Origin: Amycolatopsis rifamycinica
GTDB taxonomy: Bacteria > Actinomycetota > Actinomycetes > Mycobacteriales > Pseudonocardiaceae
DNA: 64,000 nt
Direction: 5' to 3'
Assembly (NCBI RefSeq): GCF_000695625.1
Contig: NZ_JMQI01000015.1
Location: 62,001 to 126,000 of the forward strand
Positions 8,563 to 16,634 of the stretch are shown here, one piece after another. Under the pieces are notes generated by a model, which saw only the letters and a program-made list of their open reading frames with translations, did not search any database and was not told the DNA's origin. The translations under genes were made by a program, and so were the position numbers. Positions within the stretch are counted from its first letter, which is position 1, and each line of letters opens with the position of its first letter.

Positions 8563-9654
8563 CTACCGGCCGAACCGGGCCGCGAGGAACCGGATCTGGT
8601 CCGCGACGGCACGCTCGAACAGGTCACCGACGTAGATGTCGAAGTGGTCACCGTCGTAGTGGTTGACCTGGACGTGGTCCTGCCCGGCCGCGAGGCGGGC
8701 CGTGGTGCGCGCGGGGGCGGCGCGGTCGTCGTCGCACACGCACAGCAGGGTCGCCGCGGCGATCTTGCGCAGGTCCTTGCCCGGCCGGTACAGCGGCAAC
8801 CGCAACGCCAGCCGGGCCGCGACCGCGTTGGCGCTGTCGCCGCCGTCCGAGCCCATCATGACACCCCAGATCGTGTCGCGGCCGACAGCGGTGTCGCCAG
8901 GGCGGAACGGCTGCCCACCCGTCTCGACGGTCGCGGACAACCCCTTGCCCACGGCAGGAATCCGGGTAACGAACCGGGCGGTGCGCGGCGAGAGCCGAGA
9001 GCCCGCCGGGATCAGCTTGGACGCCGCGGCGATCGCGGTCGGTGACACCAGGAAGGCGGGCATCCACCACACCCCGACCACCGGAGCCAGCACCGGCTTC
9101 GCCCCGAACACCGACCCGAGGACATCGAGCAGCGCGGCAATGACGAGCCCGGCCATGCTCAGAGGGCCGGCCCGGAACCGGGAGAGCAACGACGCCGGAC
9201 CGTCGGTGAACGGGCACTGGGCCACCACCGCGGCCACGCCGTCGTCCTCGCTCGCGACCCGCAGCACGTGCCCGCCGCCGAACGAGGTCCCCCACACCGC
9301 GATCCGGTCCGGGTCGACCTCCGGCAGGGACCGGCCGTAGGCCAGAGCCGCCCGCCAGTCGTCGAGCTGGTCGCCGATGTCGAGCAACTGCCGAGGAGAT
9401 CCTTCACTGGCCCCCAGGTACCGGTAGTCGAACACCAGCACCATCCACCCCTGCGCGGCGAACCGCTCCGCGAACGCGTCCAGCCGCCACTCCCGCACCG
9501 CACCCAACCCGTGCGCCATGACCACCAACGGCCGAGGCCCGCTCTCCACTGCGGGCGAGTACAGCCACCCCGCGCACCGCACACCGCCGGACTCGAACCA
9601 CACGTCCCGCCGTACTGACGCAGTGTGACCGTCCTTCTCCGCCGAAGTTTCCAT
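8563..9654 (-). CDS. Alpha/beta hydrolase
   Basis: The 363-aa cytoplasmic hydrolase has an oxyanion loop AHGLGAVREW, the nucleophile elbow GTSFGGG (near residue 135), a late Asp in LLCVCDDD and a catalytic His in HYDGDHFD. The overall layout resembles the acetyl-xylan/cephalosporin esterase-like hydrolases and bacterial lipase-like enzymes; the substrate is unknown. The start is taken at ATG 9654 (METSAEKDG) rather than 9696, because the longer form would extend across the first operator-like repeat at 9683-9703. Expression is probably controlled through the two 21-bp dyads upstream. Confidence 0.85.
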   Translation of the reverse strand: METSAEKDGHTASVRRDVWFESGGVRCAGWLYSPAVESGPRPLVVMAHGLGAVREWRLDAFAERFAAQGWMVLVFDYRYLGASEGSPRQLLDIGDQLDDWRAALAYGRSLPEVDPDRIAVWGTSFGGGHVLRVASEDDGVAAVVAQCPFTDGPASLLSRFRAGPLSMAGLVIAALLDVLGSVFGAKPVLAPVVGVWWMPAFLVSPTAIAAASKLIPAGSRLSPRTARFVTRIPAVGKGLSATVETGGQPFRPGDTAVGRDTIWGVMMGSDGGDSANAVAARLALRLPLYRPGKDLRKIAAATLLCVCDDDRAAPARTTARLAAGQDHVQVNHYDGDHFDIYVGDLFERAVADQIRFLAARFGR

Positions 9655-9682
9655 CGCCTGCCTCAGCCAGCTCGCTCGGACG

Positions 9683-9703
9683 CTCTTGACTTGCAATCAA
9701 GAG
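9683..9703. promoter_or_regulatory. Operator-like dyad, copy 1
   Basis: Perfect 7-bp inverted repeat CTCTTGA...TCAAGAG around a 7-base centre (CTTGCAA). It lies 29-49 bases upstream of the hydrolase start on the minus strand. Copy 2 at 9728 is nearly its reverse complement. Confidence 0.6.
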
Positions 9704-9727
9704 CCGATTGACGCGAAGGCTAGGACC

Positions 9728-9748
9728 CTCTTGATTGGAAGTCAAGAA
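9728..9748. promoter_or_regulatory. Operator-like dyad, copy 2
   Basis: Inverted repeat CTCTTGA...TCAAGAA with a 7-base centre. It matches the reverse complement of copy 1 at 19 of 21 positions and is centred 45 bp from it. Two copies in one promoter region imply a dedicated dimeric regulator. Confidence 0.6.
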
Positions 9749-9892
9749 GCGGGGTTTGATGCTGCGCCGCCGTCGCTCACCGGCACGGAGAGTCCTCTTC
9801 GACGGCCGGAGCGGCACCAGCACTGAGTCCTGCTGTTGCCACAGGTCCGCGACCTCGGCGAAGAGGTGCAAGGTGGTGGAACGGGCGCTCGC

Positions 9893-10279
9893 TCAGGCCG
9901 TGGCGGCGAGTGCGTCGTCACGCTGCCGGGCGAGGTGGTCCGCCGCCCCGGCCATCAGGGCGTCGAGGTGGTCGCGCGTGGTGAGCAGGGCGGAGATCTG
10001 CGTGTCGATCCGCTCGCGCTCACGTCGCATCACTTCCAGCGTCTGCGCGGTGATGCCTTCCGAGGGGGTGTCGACGCACGGCAGCAGCGCGGCGATCGTC
10101 TCGCTCGACAACCCGGAGTCGAACAGCCGGCGCAGCAGGCGCACCCGGTCCACCGCGTCTTCCGGGTAAAGCCGCTGCGCTCCCGTCGTCCGGGTGGAGG
10201 CCAGCAGGCCGCGCTGCTCGTAGTACCGGAGCGAGCGGATGCTGACGCCCGTGCGGGCGGACAGGTCGCCGATGCGCAT
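9893..10279 (-). CDS. MerR family transcriptional regulator
   Basis: The 128-aa protein has an N-terminal MerR winged helix (MRIGDLSARTGVSIRSLRYY, residues 1-20) and a long dimerisation helix (TLEVMRRERERIDTQISALL). It ends in a short Ala-rich tail with only one cysteine, so a metal site is unlikely and a small-molecule or redox-independent signal is more plausible. ATG 10279 is used because AAGGAG lies 8 bases before it. It is divergent from the SDR gene, whose promoter has the stretched spacer that MerR proteins act on. Confidence 0.92.
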   Translation of the reverse strand: MRIGDLSARTGVSIRSLRYYEQRGLLASTRTTGAQRLYPEDAVDRVRLLRRLFDSGLSSETIAALLPCVDTPSEGITAQTLEVMRRERERIDTQISALLTTRDHLDALMAGAADHLARQRDDALAATA

Positions 10280-10321
10280 CCGCTGGTCTCCTTCGCTCAC
10301 CGTAACCTCCGCCACTTCTCG

Positions 10322-10353
10322 TTGAACCTGACATCAGTGTCAGATTTTAGCCT
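10322..10353 (+). promoter_or_regulatory. MerR-type promoter with dyad in a 20-bp spacer
   Basis: A -35 TTGAAC (10322-10327) and a -10 TAGCCT (10348-10353) are 20 bp apart, longer than the usual 17. The spacer contains the perfect dyad CTGACA-TCAG-TGTCAG (10328-10343). This is the classic geometry of MerR activation by DNA untwisting. It reads toward the SDR gene at 10387, with AGGAAAGGA as its ribosome binding site. Confidence 0.75.
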
Positions 10354-10386
10354 GCGATCGGAACGCCAACAGGAAAGGACACCATC

Positions 10387-11115
10387 GTGGAGATCGCGGG
10401 ATCGGTCGCCTTGGTCACCGGGGCCAATCGCGGCCTCGGCCGGGAATTCGTCGAGCAGCTGAGGGAGCGGGGCGCCAAGAAGGTGTACGCCGCCGCGCGC
10501 GACACCAGCACCATCACGACGCCGGGCGTCGTGCCCATGGCACTGGACGTGCTCGACCCGCAGAGCGTCGAGCAGGCCGCCCGGCAGGCGGGGGACGTGA
10601 CTCTGCTCGTCAACAACGCCGGGATCGCGACCGGCCAGAACCTCATCCGCGGCGACCTGGCGCAGGTGCGCCGGGAGATGGAGACCAACTTCTTCGGCAC
10701 GCTGGCGGTCACCCGCGCCTTCGCCGACATCCTCGGCGGCAACGGGGGCGGGGCCATCATCAACGTCCTGTCGGTACTGTCCTGGTTCTCCTGGGACGGA
10801 GCCACGTCGTACTCGGCCGCGAAGGCGGCGGAGTGGAGCCTGACCGCCGGCACCCGCGTCGAACTCGCCGGGCAGGGCACGCAGGTGCTGGGCGTGCACC
10901 TCGGCTCCGCCGCCACCGACATGACGGCCGACTACGACGGGCCCAAGCTCAAGCCGAGCGAGGTCATCGCGGCCACGCTCGACGGCCTGGCCGACGGCGC
11001 GGTCGAGGTCCTCGCGGACGAGTGGACCCGGACCACGAAGGCCGGCCTCGCCCAGGACCCGGCGGAGTTCTACGCCGCGGCCGCGCGCCCCATCCAGAGG
11101 CGCACGGCCGAGTGA
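10387..11115 (+). CDS. Short-chain dehydrogenase/reductase
   Basis: The 242-aa classical SDR has the cofactor motif TGANRGLG (residues 11-18), the NNAG strand (about 77-80), a catalytic Ser region (INVLSVLSW) and the SYSAAKAA active-site YxxxK (about 140-147). It binds NAD(P)H and reduces or oxidises a carbonyl/alcohol; the substrate is unknown. GTG 10387 follows AGGAAAGGA. It lies opposite a MerR regulator whose dyad sits in its promoter, so it is probably an inducible detoxification enzyme. Confidence 0.92.
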   Translation: MEIAGSVALVTGANRGLGREFVEQLRERGAKKVYAAARDTSTITTPGVVPMALDVLDPQSVEQAARQAGDVTLLVNNAGIATGQNLIRGDLAQVRREMETNFFGTLAVTRAFADILGGNGGGAIINVLSVLSWFSWDGATSYSAAKAAEWSLTAGTRVELAGQGTQVLGVHLGSAATDMTADYDGPKLKPSEVIAATLDGLADGAVEVLADEWTRTTKAGLAQDPAEFYAAAARPIQRRTAE

Positions 11116-11644
11116 CCGGCCCGGCCGATCACGGCACGGGATGGCGGCGGCTTCGGTAGCGGCCAACCCGGGATCCGGTAACCGGGGCCGACTCGAGGTG
11201 TGGTGGTGAGGCGACCCCGGGCCGGGTTCAGTCCGGGAACCCAAGATCTGGACCGCCTCGAGAACCCCGCTGGTGCGACTCGGCCTGAAAGACGGCTGTG
11301 GATCGACCCGCGAACGGTGGTCGAGACGACTCCGGCGCCGGGACCACCACGGGAACCCGGCGCCGAAACGGCCCGTCCCGGCAGAGCGCGGCCGCCGAGG
11401 GCACCGGACATCAGGGCGTCCGCCCCATGGCCGCGGCGGGGCACCCGGAGCAAGTGCCGGTCAGCCCCGCGCGCGCCAGCTCGACCAGCGCCCTGCCGCC
11501 CTCTCGTCCAGCGGACCAGCGCCCTGCGGCCCCCCTCGTCCAGCGTGCGTGCCGTAGTCCACGGCCCAGGGCGCCCCGCCGGGAGTTCCCCGCGGGGCGC
11601 CGCATGCAGGTCGCGCACGCCGTTCCCTCGGCGACGCCCGCGCA
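11116..11644. other. Intergenic region with a short direct repeat, no supported gene
   Basis: The 529 bases hold no frame with convincing protein character. A 31/32-bp direct repeat (units beginning GACCAGCGCCCTGC) is present at 11483-11513 and 11514-11545. The region precedes the hydrolase fragment at 11645 and may contain unrecognisable remains of its 5' part. Confidence 0.45.
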
Positions 11645-12004
11645 TTGAGCGGGCGGATCCCGCCACACGCCATCGCCCAAAGCGCGCCGCCCGCGGCGAT
11701 GATCATGCGGCTTCGCCCCACCGCCGACGGCGGCTGGCGCCTGCCGTTCCACCCGCAGGACACCATCGCCTCGGAGCAAGCCACCCACGGCGTTCACTGG
11801 GCCGACTGGACCTCCACCGACTGCCCCGCCCTGTTCGTGCTGGCTCGCAACAGCCAGGTCATGCCCCCTGAGCAGGGCCGGGAGATCGTCGCCCGCCGCG
11901 CCCACACCCACCTCACCGAACTCGACGGCGACCACTTCGTCCACACCACCGACCCCCAGGGCTTCGCCGCCGCCGTCAAGGACTTTCTCGACACCCTCCG
12001 CTGA
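11645..12004 (+). pseudogene. Alpha/beta hydrolase C-terminal fragment
   Basis: From about base 11701 the frame reads as the C-terminal ~100 residues of an alpha/beta hydrolase: MRLRPTADGGWRLPFHP, HWADWTSTDCPALFVLA (strand before the acid residue), GREIVARRAHTHL and LDGDHFVHTTDP with the catalytic His. The oxyanion loop, nucleophile elbow and first ~150-200 residues are absent, and upstream DNA shows no match in any frame. It is best read as the remnant of a deleted gene. A functional 100-residue protein is unlikely. Confidence 0.7.
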
Positions 12005-12051
12005 CCGCTCGCACTCCCGAGTGGCTCGGGACCGGCGTCCGCCGGCTTCGT

Positions 12052-12897
12052 TCACGCAGTGGAAGTGCTGGGCTCCGCCCGATGGGCGGCCGCGTAGTGC
12101 GCGGTGCCGATCGCGCCGGCGACGGCCAGGACGAACCCCGCCGCGGCCGCGGCGCCGAAGCCGTCGCGGACGCGGTCGTTCAGCGCCACCACGCCGATGA
12201 GCGAGGACACCGCCGTGTTGGTGGTGAACATGATGGCGGTGACCGCGGTCGCGCGGCCGCGTTGCAGGGCCATCGCGAACGCCGCCGCCGCGACGAGCCC
12301 GTTGGCGATCATCGCCCACAGCGCCGGCTCCAGGACGAGGCGCCAGACCGGCCCGGACACCTCGAGCGTCCGCGCCGCGATCCCGACGGTGCTGAACCCC
12401 AGCCCGGCACAGAATGCGAGCACGATCGGCGACCAGCGGCCGTCCCGGCGCTGCGCGGCGAACGCGATCGCCGCGATGACCACCGCCACGCCCACCAACA
12501 GCAACTTCCACCCGGGCGGCAACAGGCGCGCGGGGCCCGGGTCCGCGGACAGGCCAAGCAGGACCAGGCCGGTCGCCCCCACCCCCAGCGCGGCCCACCC
12601 GGCGCCGGCCAGCCGGACGCCGAGGATGGCCGAGATCGTGGCGGTCACGCCGACGCTGAACGCGAGCACCGACTGGACCAGGAACAGCGGCAGGCGGTGC
12701 AAAGCGGCCGCGGCGAAGACGAACCCCAGCAGATCGACCCCGATCCCGAGGAAGTAGAGCGGCTGCCGGCGCAGCGCGACCAGGTCCTGGGGCGAGCCGC
12801 CGAAGGCACCGGCCCGCCGGACCCCGGCCGACTCCAGGATGGAACCACTGCCCGAGGCGACGGCGGCCAGCACGGCGAGGACGTATCCGAGGATCAC
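12052..12897 (-). CDS. DMT-superfamily membrane transporter (EamA-like)
   Basis: The 281-aa protein has about nine to ten hydrophobic helices arranged as two repeats, as in the drug/metabolite transporter superfamily (starting VILGYVLAVLAAVASGSGSI and ending in FVLAVAGAIGTAHYAAAHRAE). It probably exports a small metabolite or drug at the cytoplasmic membrane. The start is the GTG at 12897, just before the first hydrophobic helix; there is no clear ribosome binding site. It lies downstream of, and in the same direction as, the AraC regulator (74-base gap), which may control it. Confidence 0.85.
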   Translation of the reverse strand: MILGYVLAVLAAVASGSGSILESAGVRRAGAFGGSPQDLVALRRQPLYFLGIGVDLLGFVFAAAALHRLPLFLVQSVLAFSVGVTATISAILGVRLAGAGWAALGVGATGLVLLGLSADPGPARLLPPGWKLLLVGVAVVIAAIAFAAQRRDGRWSPIVLAFCAGLGFSTVGIAARTLEVSGPVWRLVLEPALWAMIANGLVAAAAFAMALQRGRATAVTAIMFTTNTAVSSLIGVVALNDRVRDGFGAAAAAGFVLAVAGAIGTAHYAAAHRAEPSTSTA

Positions 12898-12971
12898 CGC
12901 CCGAGTGTGCCAGCCCGTCCACGGCCGGCGTCCCGGGACCGGGTCCGCACCGACGTGCCGGCCGGCGACGA

Positions 12972-13850
12972 TCAGGTCCGGTGGAGGCCCCGGAAACCGC
13001 CCGGCGCGGTGCCGAACCGGCGCTTGAACGCGTGGGAGAAGGCGAACGGCGACCGGTAACCGACCTTCGCGGCGATCGACGGCAGGGGCAGGTCGGTGTC
13101 CTGCAGCAGGCGCGCCGCGGTGGTGAGCCGCCACCAAGTCAGGTACGCCATCGGCGGCTGCCCGACCAGCGCCGTGAACCGGCGGGCCAGGGTAGCCCGG
13201 GAAAGGCCTGCGACGGCAGCCAGGTCCTCGATCCGCCACGGCGCTTCGGGGTGCTCGTGCAGCGCTTCCAGCGCGGCCGCGACCTCCGGGTCCCGCAACG
13301 CCTGCGTCCAGCCCGTGCCCGGGTGGTCGTCCAGCCAGGCGCGGATCAGGTAGACCAGCAGGAGGTCCAGCAGGCCGGTGAGGACGGTGGCCGAGCCCGG
13401 CCGCCGCTCGCTCACCTCGGCACCGAGCAGATCGATCGCCGCGCGCAGTTCGGGGTGCCGCCCGACCTCCGCCGGCAGGTGCACGACCTCCGGCAGGCTC
13501 GCGAGCAAGGGGTGCCGCCGCGCGTGGAACAGCCGGTACTTGCCGCACAGGAACTCGGTGCGGCCCGCGGGCTCGGCCACCGCCGTTTCGAACGGCACCG
13601 CGCCTGCGCCGTCCGGCGTCGAGGAGAGGACGTGCGCGCCGCCGTGCGGCACCAGCACCGCGTCGCCGGGGCCGAGCGCCACCGGCTCCCGGTCGTCCGG
13701 GAGCAGCCAGCCGCTGCCGCGCAGCAGCACATGGAAGCCCGCGCCCTCGTACGACGCGAAGCGGTAGCACCACTCCGGGCCGGCCCGGAGCCGGTTCGAC
13801 GTGGGCTGCCCGACCCGCACCGCGGCGATCGCGTCACTCAGCACGTCCAC
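12972..13850 (-). CDS. AraC family regulator with cupin domain
   Basis: The 292-aa protein has an N-terminal cupin_6 ligand-binding domain (LLRGSGWLLPDD, VLVPHGGAHVLS) and two C-terminal AraC helix-turn-helix motifs (LAAVAGLSRATLARRFTALVG and SIAAKVGYRSPFAFSHAFKRRFG). It probably activates transcription in response to a small ligand. It is divergent from the metallo-hydrolase at 13938 (87-base shared promoter region) and upstream of the DMT transporter, so either or both may be targets. Confidence 0.92.
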   Translation of the reverse strand: MDVLSDAIAAVRVGQPTSNRLRAGPEWCYRFASYEGAGFHVLLRGSGWLLPDDREPVALGPGDAVLVPHGGAHVLSSTPDGAGAVPFETAVAEPAGRTEFLCGKYRLFHARRHPLLASLPEVVHLPAEVGRHPELRAAIDLLGAEVSERRPGSATVLTGLLDLLLVYLIRAWLDDHPGTGWTQALRDPEVAAALEALHEHPEAPWRIEDLAAVAGLSRATLARRFTALVGQPPMAYLTWWRLTTAARLLQDTDLPLPSIAAKVGYRSPFAFSHAFKRRFGTAPGGFRGLHRT

Positions 13851-13937
13851 GCGACCATCGTAGCCCTGAGACGATCGAGCATCAGGACTAGCCGATCACG
13901 CATGGGAAAGCTCGCCTCACCGTCCTAGCGTGGCGTC

Positions 13938-14855
13938 ATGCACATCGGTGAAGTCGAAGTGATCAAGGTCGTCGAGTGGCAGGGTGAGATCGCTCCGGCG
14001 CAGACGATCATTCCCGGCAGCCCGCCGGAGCTCTGGACCGGCAACGCCGGGTGGCTCGCCCCCGACCACTGGAACCCGGAGACCGGCGGCTACCGCGGTG
14101 CCGTGCAGACCTGGGTGCTCCGCAGCGAGGGCCGGGTGATCCTGGTCGACACCGGGGTCGGCAACGACCGGGACCGGCCGCAGATCCCCCTGTTCGACCA
14201 CCTCGCGACCCCGTTCCTCGAGCGGCTGGCGGCGGCCGGTGTCCGGCCGGAGGACGTCGACGTCGTCGTCAACACCCACATCCACTACGACCACGTCGGC
14301 TGGAACACCGAACTCCGCAACGGCGACTGGGTGCCCACCTTCCCCCGCGCCACCTACCTGATCCCCCGCGCCGACCAGGCGTACTTCGACCCGGGCAACG
14401 CCCACCGCCGTCCCGCCCCACGCACCCCGCACGAGCAGCTTCGCCGCGAAGGCAGCCTGCTGGTCTACGCCGACAGCGTCGCCCCCGTCCTCGGCCGGGC
14501 CGAACTGTGGGAAGACCGCCACCGCCTCGACCGGAACCTGACCCTCGAAGCCGCCCCGGGCCACACCCCCGGCTCGTCGGTCCTGCGGGTGTCCTCGGGC
14601 GCGGACCGGGCCGTGTTCGTCGGCGACTTGCTGCACAGCCCCGCACAGATCGTGGCGCCGGAGTACAGCAGCTGCTTCTGCGAAGACCCGCAGCAGGCCG
14701 CCACCACCCGGCGCGCGATCCTCGAACGCGCCGCGGACACCGGCGAGCTGGTCGTCCCCGCCCACTTCGGCGGACCAGGCGCGGCCGAAGTCCGCCGCGA
14801 CGGCAGCCGGTTCGCGGTTCGCCGCTGGGCCGGTGACCCGTCGGCGGGCTATTGA
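13938..14855 (+). CDS. MBL-fold metallo-hydrolase
   Basis: The 305-aa metallo-beta-lactamase-fold enzyme has the zinc motif HIHYDH (near residue 114), a second His in APGHTPGSS, the bridging Asp in VFVGDLLHS and a last His in VPAHFGG. Enzymes of this shape include lactonases (quorum-quenching type) and other hydrolases. The substrate is not determinable here. It is divergent from an AraC regulator and overlaps the 3' end of the next, convergent gene by 7 bases. Confidence 0.9.
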   Translation: MHIGEVEVIKVVEWQGEIAPAQTIIPGSPPELWTGNAGWLAPDHWNPETGGYRGAVQTWVLRSEGRVILVDTGVGNDRDRPQIPLFDHLATPFLERLAAAGVRPEDVDVVVNTHIHYDHVGWNTELRNGDWVPTFPRATYLIPRADQAYFDPGNAHRRPAPRTPHEQLRREGSLLVYADSVAPVLGRAELWEDRHRLDRNLTLEAAPGHTPGSSVLRVSSGADRAVFVGDLLHSPAQIVAPEYSSCFCEDPQQAATTRRAILERAADTGELVVPAHFGGPGAAEVRRDGSRFAVRRWAGDPSAGY

Positions 14856-15445
14856 CCGAACGCGGGGTCGCCGAAGCCCATTTCGCGCATCTTCTCGGGC
14901 GAGAAGACCACCATGATTTCGTCGCCGCCGCCGAACACCCGCTGCCCATCCGGGGGATCCGGGATGGCAGCGACAAACCACACCGCTCCCGCGGCGAAGT
15001 CCAGGCGCACCACCATCGGAACGTCCACAGCGTGCGCGGGCCTGACACTGCCGTCGGCTCGCCGGCCCGGCCGGAATTCCAACCGCTCCCAATACGCGGC
15101 GGCGCCGCGAATCGGCGTGCGAAGGTATCGGTCCCACCGGCTCGCGGGACCGGGTCCGATGCGCTCCGGCCCCTCCTCACCCAAGGCGAGATGGTCTTCG
15201 ATCGGGCCGTCGAAGACTTCGACCCCGTAGGTGTAGAAGGTGCCGGTCCAGGTGACCGCCACCGGGCCCGCGTCGGTGACGAGCCCGACGCCCATCACAG
15301 CGTGGTGCCAGCTGCCGTAATCCCACCGCGCGGGTTCGGGGGCGAAGTTGTGGACGTCCCAGTAATCCACGCCCAGAACCCGGCGGCCCACGAGCCCGCT
15401 CAGCCTCGCCTCGAAAGCCACGCGCGGATCATCGGCCCCGTCCAT
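14849..15445 (-). CDS. Hypothetical protein, Trp/Tyr-rich
   Basis: I do not recognise a family for this 198-aa soluble protein, but it reads as genuinely coding (VLGVDYWDVHNF, TWTGTFYTYGVEVF, GGGDEIMVVFSPEKMREMGFG). It is rich in aromatic residues and beta-strand-like stretches, without a signal peptide or membrane helix. ATG 15445 follows GGAACGG. It is convergent with the metallo-hydrolase and overlaps its last codons. Confidence 0.8.
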   Translation of the reverse strand: MDGADDPRVAFEARLSGLVGRRVLGVDYWDVHNFAPEPARWDYGSWHHAVMGVGLVTDAGPVAVTWTGTFYTYGVEVFDGPIEDHLALGEEGPERIGPGPASRWDRYLRTPIRGAAAYWERLEFRPGRRADGSVRPAHAVDVPMVVRLDFAAGAVWFVAAIPDPPDGQRVFGGGDEIMVVFSPEKMREMGFGDPAFGQ

Positions 15446-15759
15446 CCGTTCCACACGACGATCCTCCCCGACGACCCCCGCCGGACGCACCTGGTTATGA
15501 CGCTCGGTCACCGCGGCGGCGGGCCGTACCGGTTCTCCCCCCGGTTTACCGACGCACCACCAGCCGGACCGTCCGGTGTCGGGCAGGCGCCGGACCCCCG
15601 GCATTGATGAAGGGCACCAGAAACGACAGGTACAGCAGGGTGCCGATACTGCCCTGCCTGGCGACGGCCGGCGCACCCTCAAGCTGCATGCGCCGAAGTG
15701 CGGGCGGTACGGCCGGGGGACCGGTCCCGGTCGCGCGCGGCGGGATTGCGGCTGCGGAA
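15446..15759. other. Intergenic region with possible gene debris
   Basis: No intact gene. On the minus strand a 47-codon ATG-TAA frame (15546-15689) contains a hydrophobic run (GTLLYLSFLVPFINAG) that could be the tail of a lost membrane protein, but it has no recognisable relative. Together with the MarR fragment next to it, the stretch looks like decayed DNA. Confidence 0.4.
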
Positions 15760-16047
15760 TCAGGGAACTCGTCGAGAAGAGTGCTCCCGCTTCCTGAGCA
15801 GCCGGGTCTGTTCGCGCAGGACGCCGACCGTGTTCGTCACCCAGTCCGCGATCACCGCCTGCTCGGCCGGGGAATAGCGGGCCATCAGCTTCGCCATCGC
15901 CGCGTCGAGGCCGGCGAACACCTTGCCGAACGCTCCGGGCACCGCCGTGATCACCAGCCTGCGGCGGTCGGCCGGGTCCGGGGCGCGACGGGCCAGCCCG
16001 GCGCGCTCGAGCCGGTCGACCACGCCGGTCACCGCGCCCGGGGTCAA
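15760..16047 (-). pseudogene. MarR family regulator, N-terminally truncated
   Basis: The last ~95 residues of a MarR regulator are present: recognition helix and wing (LTPGAVTGVVDRLERAGLA, then PADRRRLVITAV) and the C-terminal dimerisation helices (FAGLDAAMAKLMARYSPAEQ onward). The usual first ~50 residues, including the N-terminal dimerisation helix and first DNA-binding helices, are missing. The frame upstream of 16050 turns into unrelated Arg-rich sequence. It lies about 180 bp from the 3' end of tRNA-Asn, suggesting an old deletion or integration scar. Confidence 0.7.
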
Positions 16048-16192
16048 GCAACGGCAACGGCCGCGGTCTGGCCGTCGCCGCCCAGCAAGTCCACCTGCCG
16101 ACGACGGCGTCACGGGCAGCGGGGACAGGCGGTCAGGTTGCCGTCTGGACGACCGTCAAGATAGACACTGAATCGCCCCTGCTCGGCGCAGC

Positions 16193-16222
16193 AAAAAAGC
16201 CCAGGTCATCGACCTGGGCTTT
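16193..16222. terminator. Rho-independent terminator of tRNA-Asn
   Basis: On the minus strand a perfect GCCCAGGTC/GACCTGGGC hairpin flanked by AAA and a run of six Ts follows the 3' end of the tRNA by one base. The flanking A/T runs are symmetric enough to work in both directions. Confidence 0.9.
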
Positions 16223-16223
16223 G

Positions 16224-16296
16224 CTCCCCCGCTTGGACTCGAACCAAGAACCCTCCGGTTAACAGCCGAATGCTCTGCCAGTTGAGCTACAGGGGA
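16224..16296 (-). tRNA. tRNA-Asn (GTT)
   Basis: A 73-nt cloverleaf on the minus strand: acceptor TCCCCTG pairs with CGGGGGA, the D-loop region is GCTCAACTGGCAGAGC, and the anticodon loop CTGTTAA gives anticodon GTT. The T-arm is GGTTCGAGTCC, with discriminator G. CCA is not encoded. A terminator follows immediately. Confidence 0.95.
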
Positions 16297-16463
16297 ATGT
16301 TGCTCACTTCCGGTGCCGGTCTCTCCGACCGACGAGAAGAACTTTAGCCCATCCCTCCAAGGCCCTTCACACCACCCCCCACTTAGCGCAACCGCCCCCG
16401 GCCGGCCGGTTTTCCTGGACAATGGACAGTCGGACGACCTAACGACGGAAGGCGTGGACGCGG

Positions 16464-16634
16464 ATGAAGAAGTTCCTGCTAGGGGCAGGCCTGGGGTACG
16501 TACTGGGCGCCAAGGCAGGCCGGGGGCGGTACGAGCAGCTCGTGCGCACCTACCGCCGGGTCGTCGACCACCCGATGGTCCAGGGCGCCGCCGGGGTGGC
16601 GCGGGCCAAGATCGGGGAGAAGCTCAAGCGCTGA
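16464..16634 (+). CDS. Small YtxH-like protein
   Basis: The 56-aa protein has a short N-terminal hydrophobic, Gly-rich segment (MKKFLLGAGLGYVLGAKAG) followed by a basic amphipathic region ending KIGEKLKR. It resembles the membrane-tethered YtxH-like small proteins common in actinobacteria; the function is unknown. GGAAGG lies 11 bases upstream of ATG 16464. Its 3' end overlaps that of the convergent methyltransferase by 11 bases. Confidence 0.65.
   Translation: MKKFLLGAGLGYVLGAKAGRGRYEQLVRTYRRVVDHPMVQGAAGVARAKIGEKLKR

Noticed and set aside
15546..15689. 47-codon minus-strand ATG-TAA frame with a hydrophobic run
   Set aside because: No homologue or ribosome binding site can be recognised, so it is reported only as possible debris.
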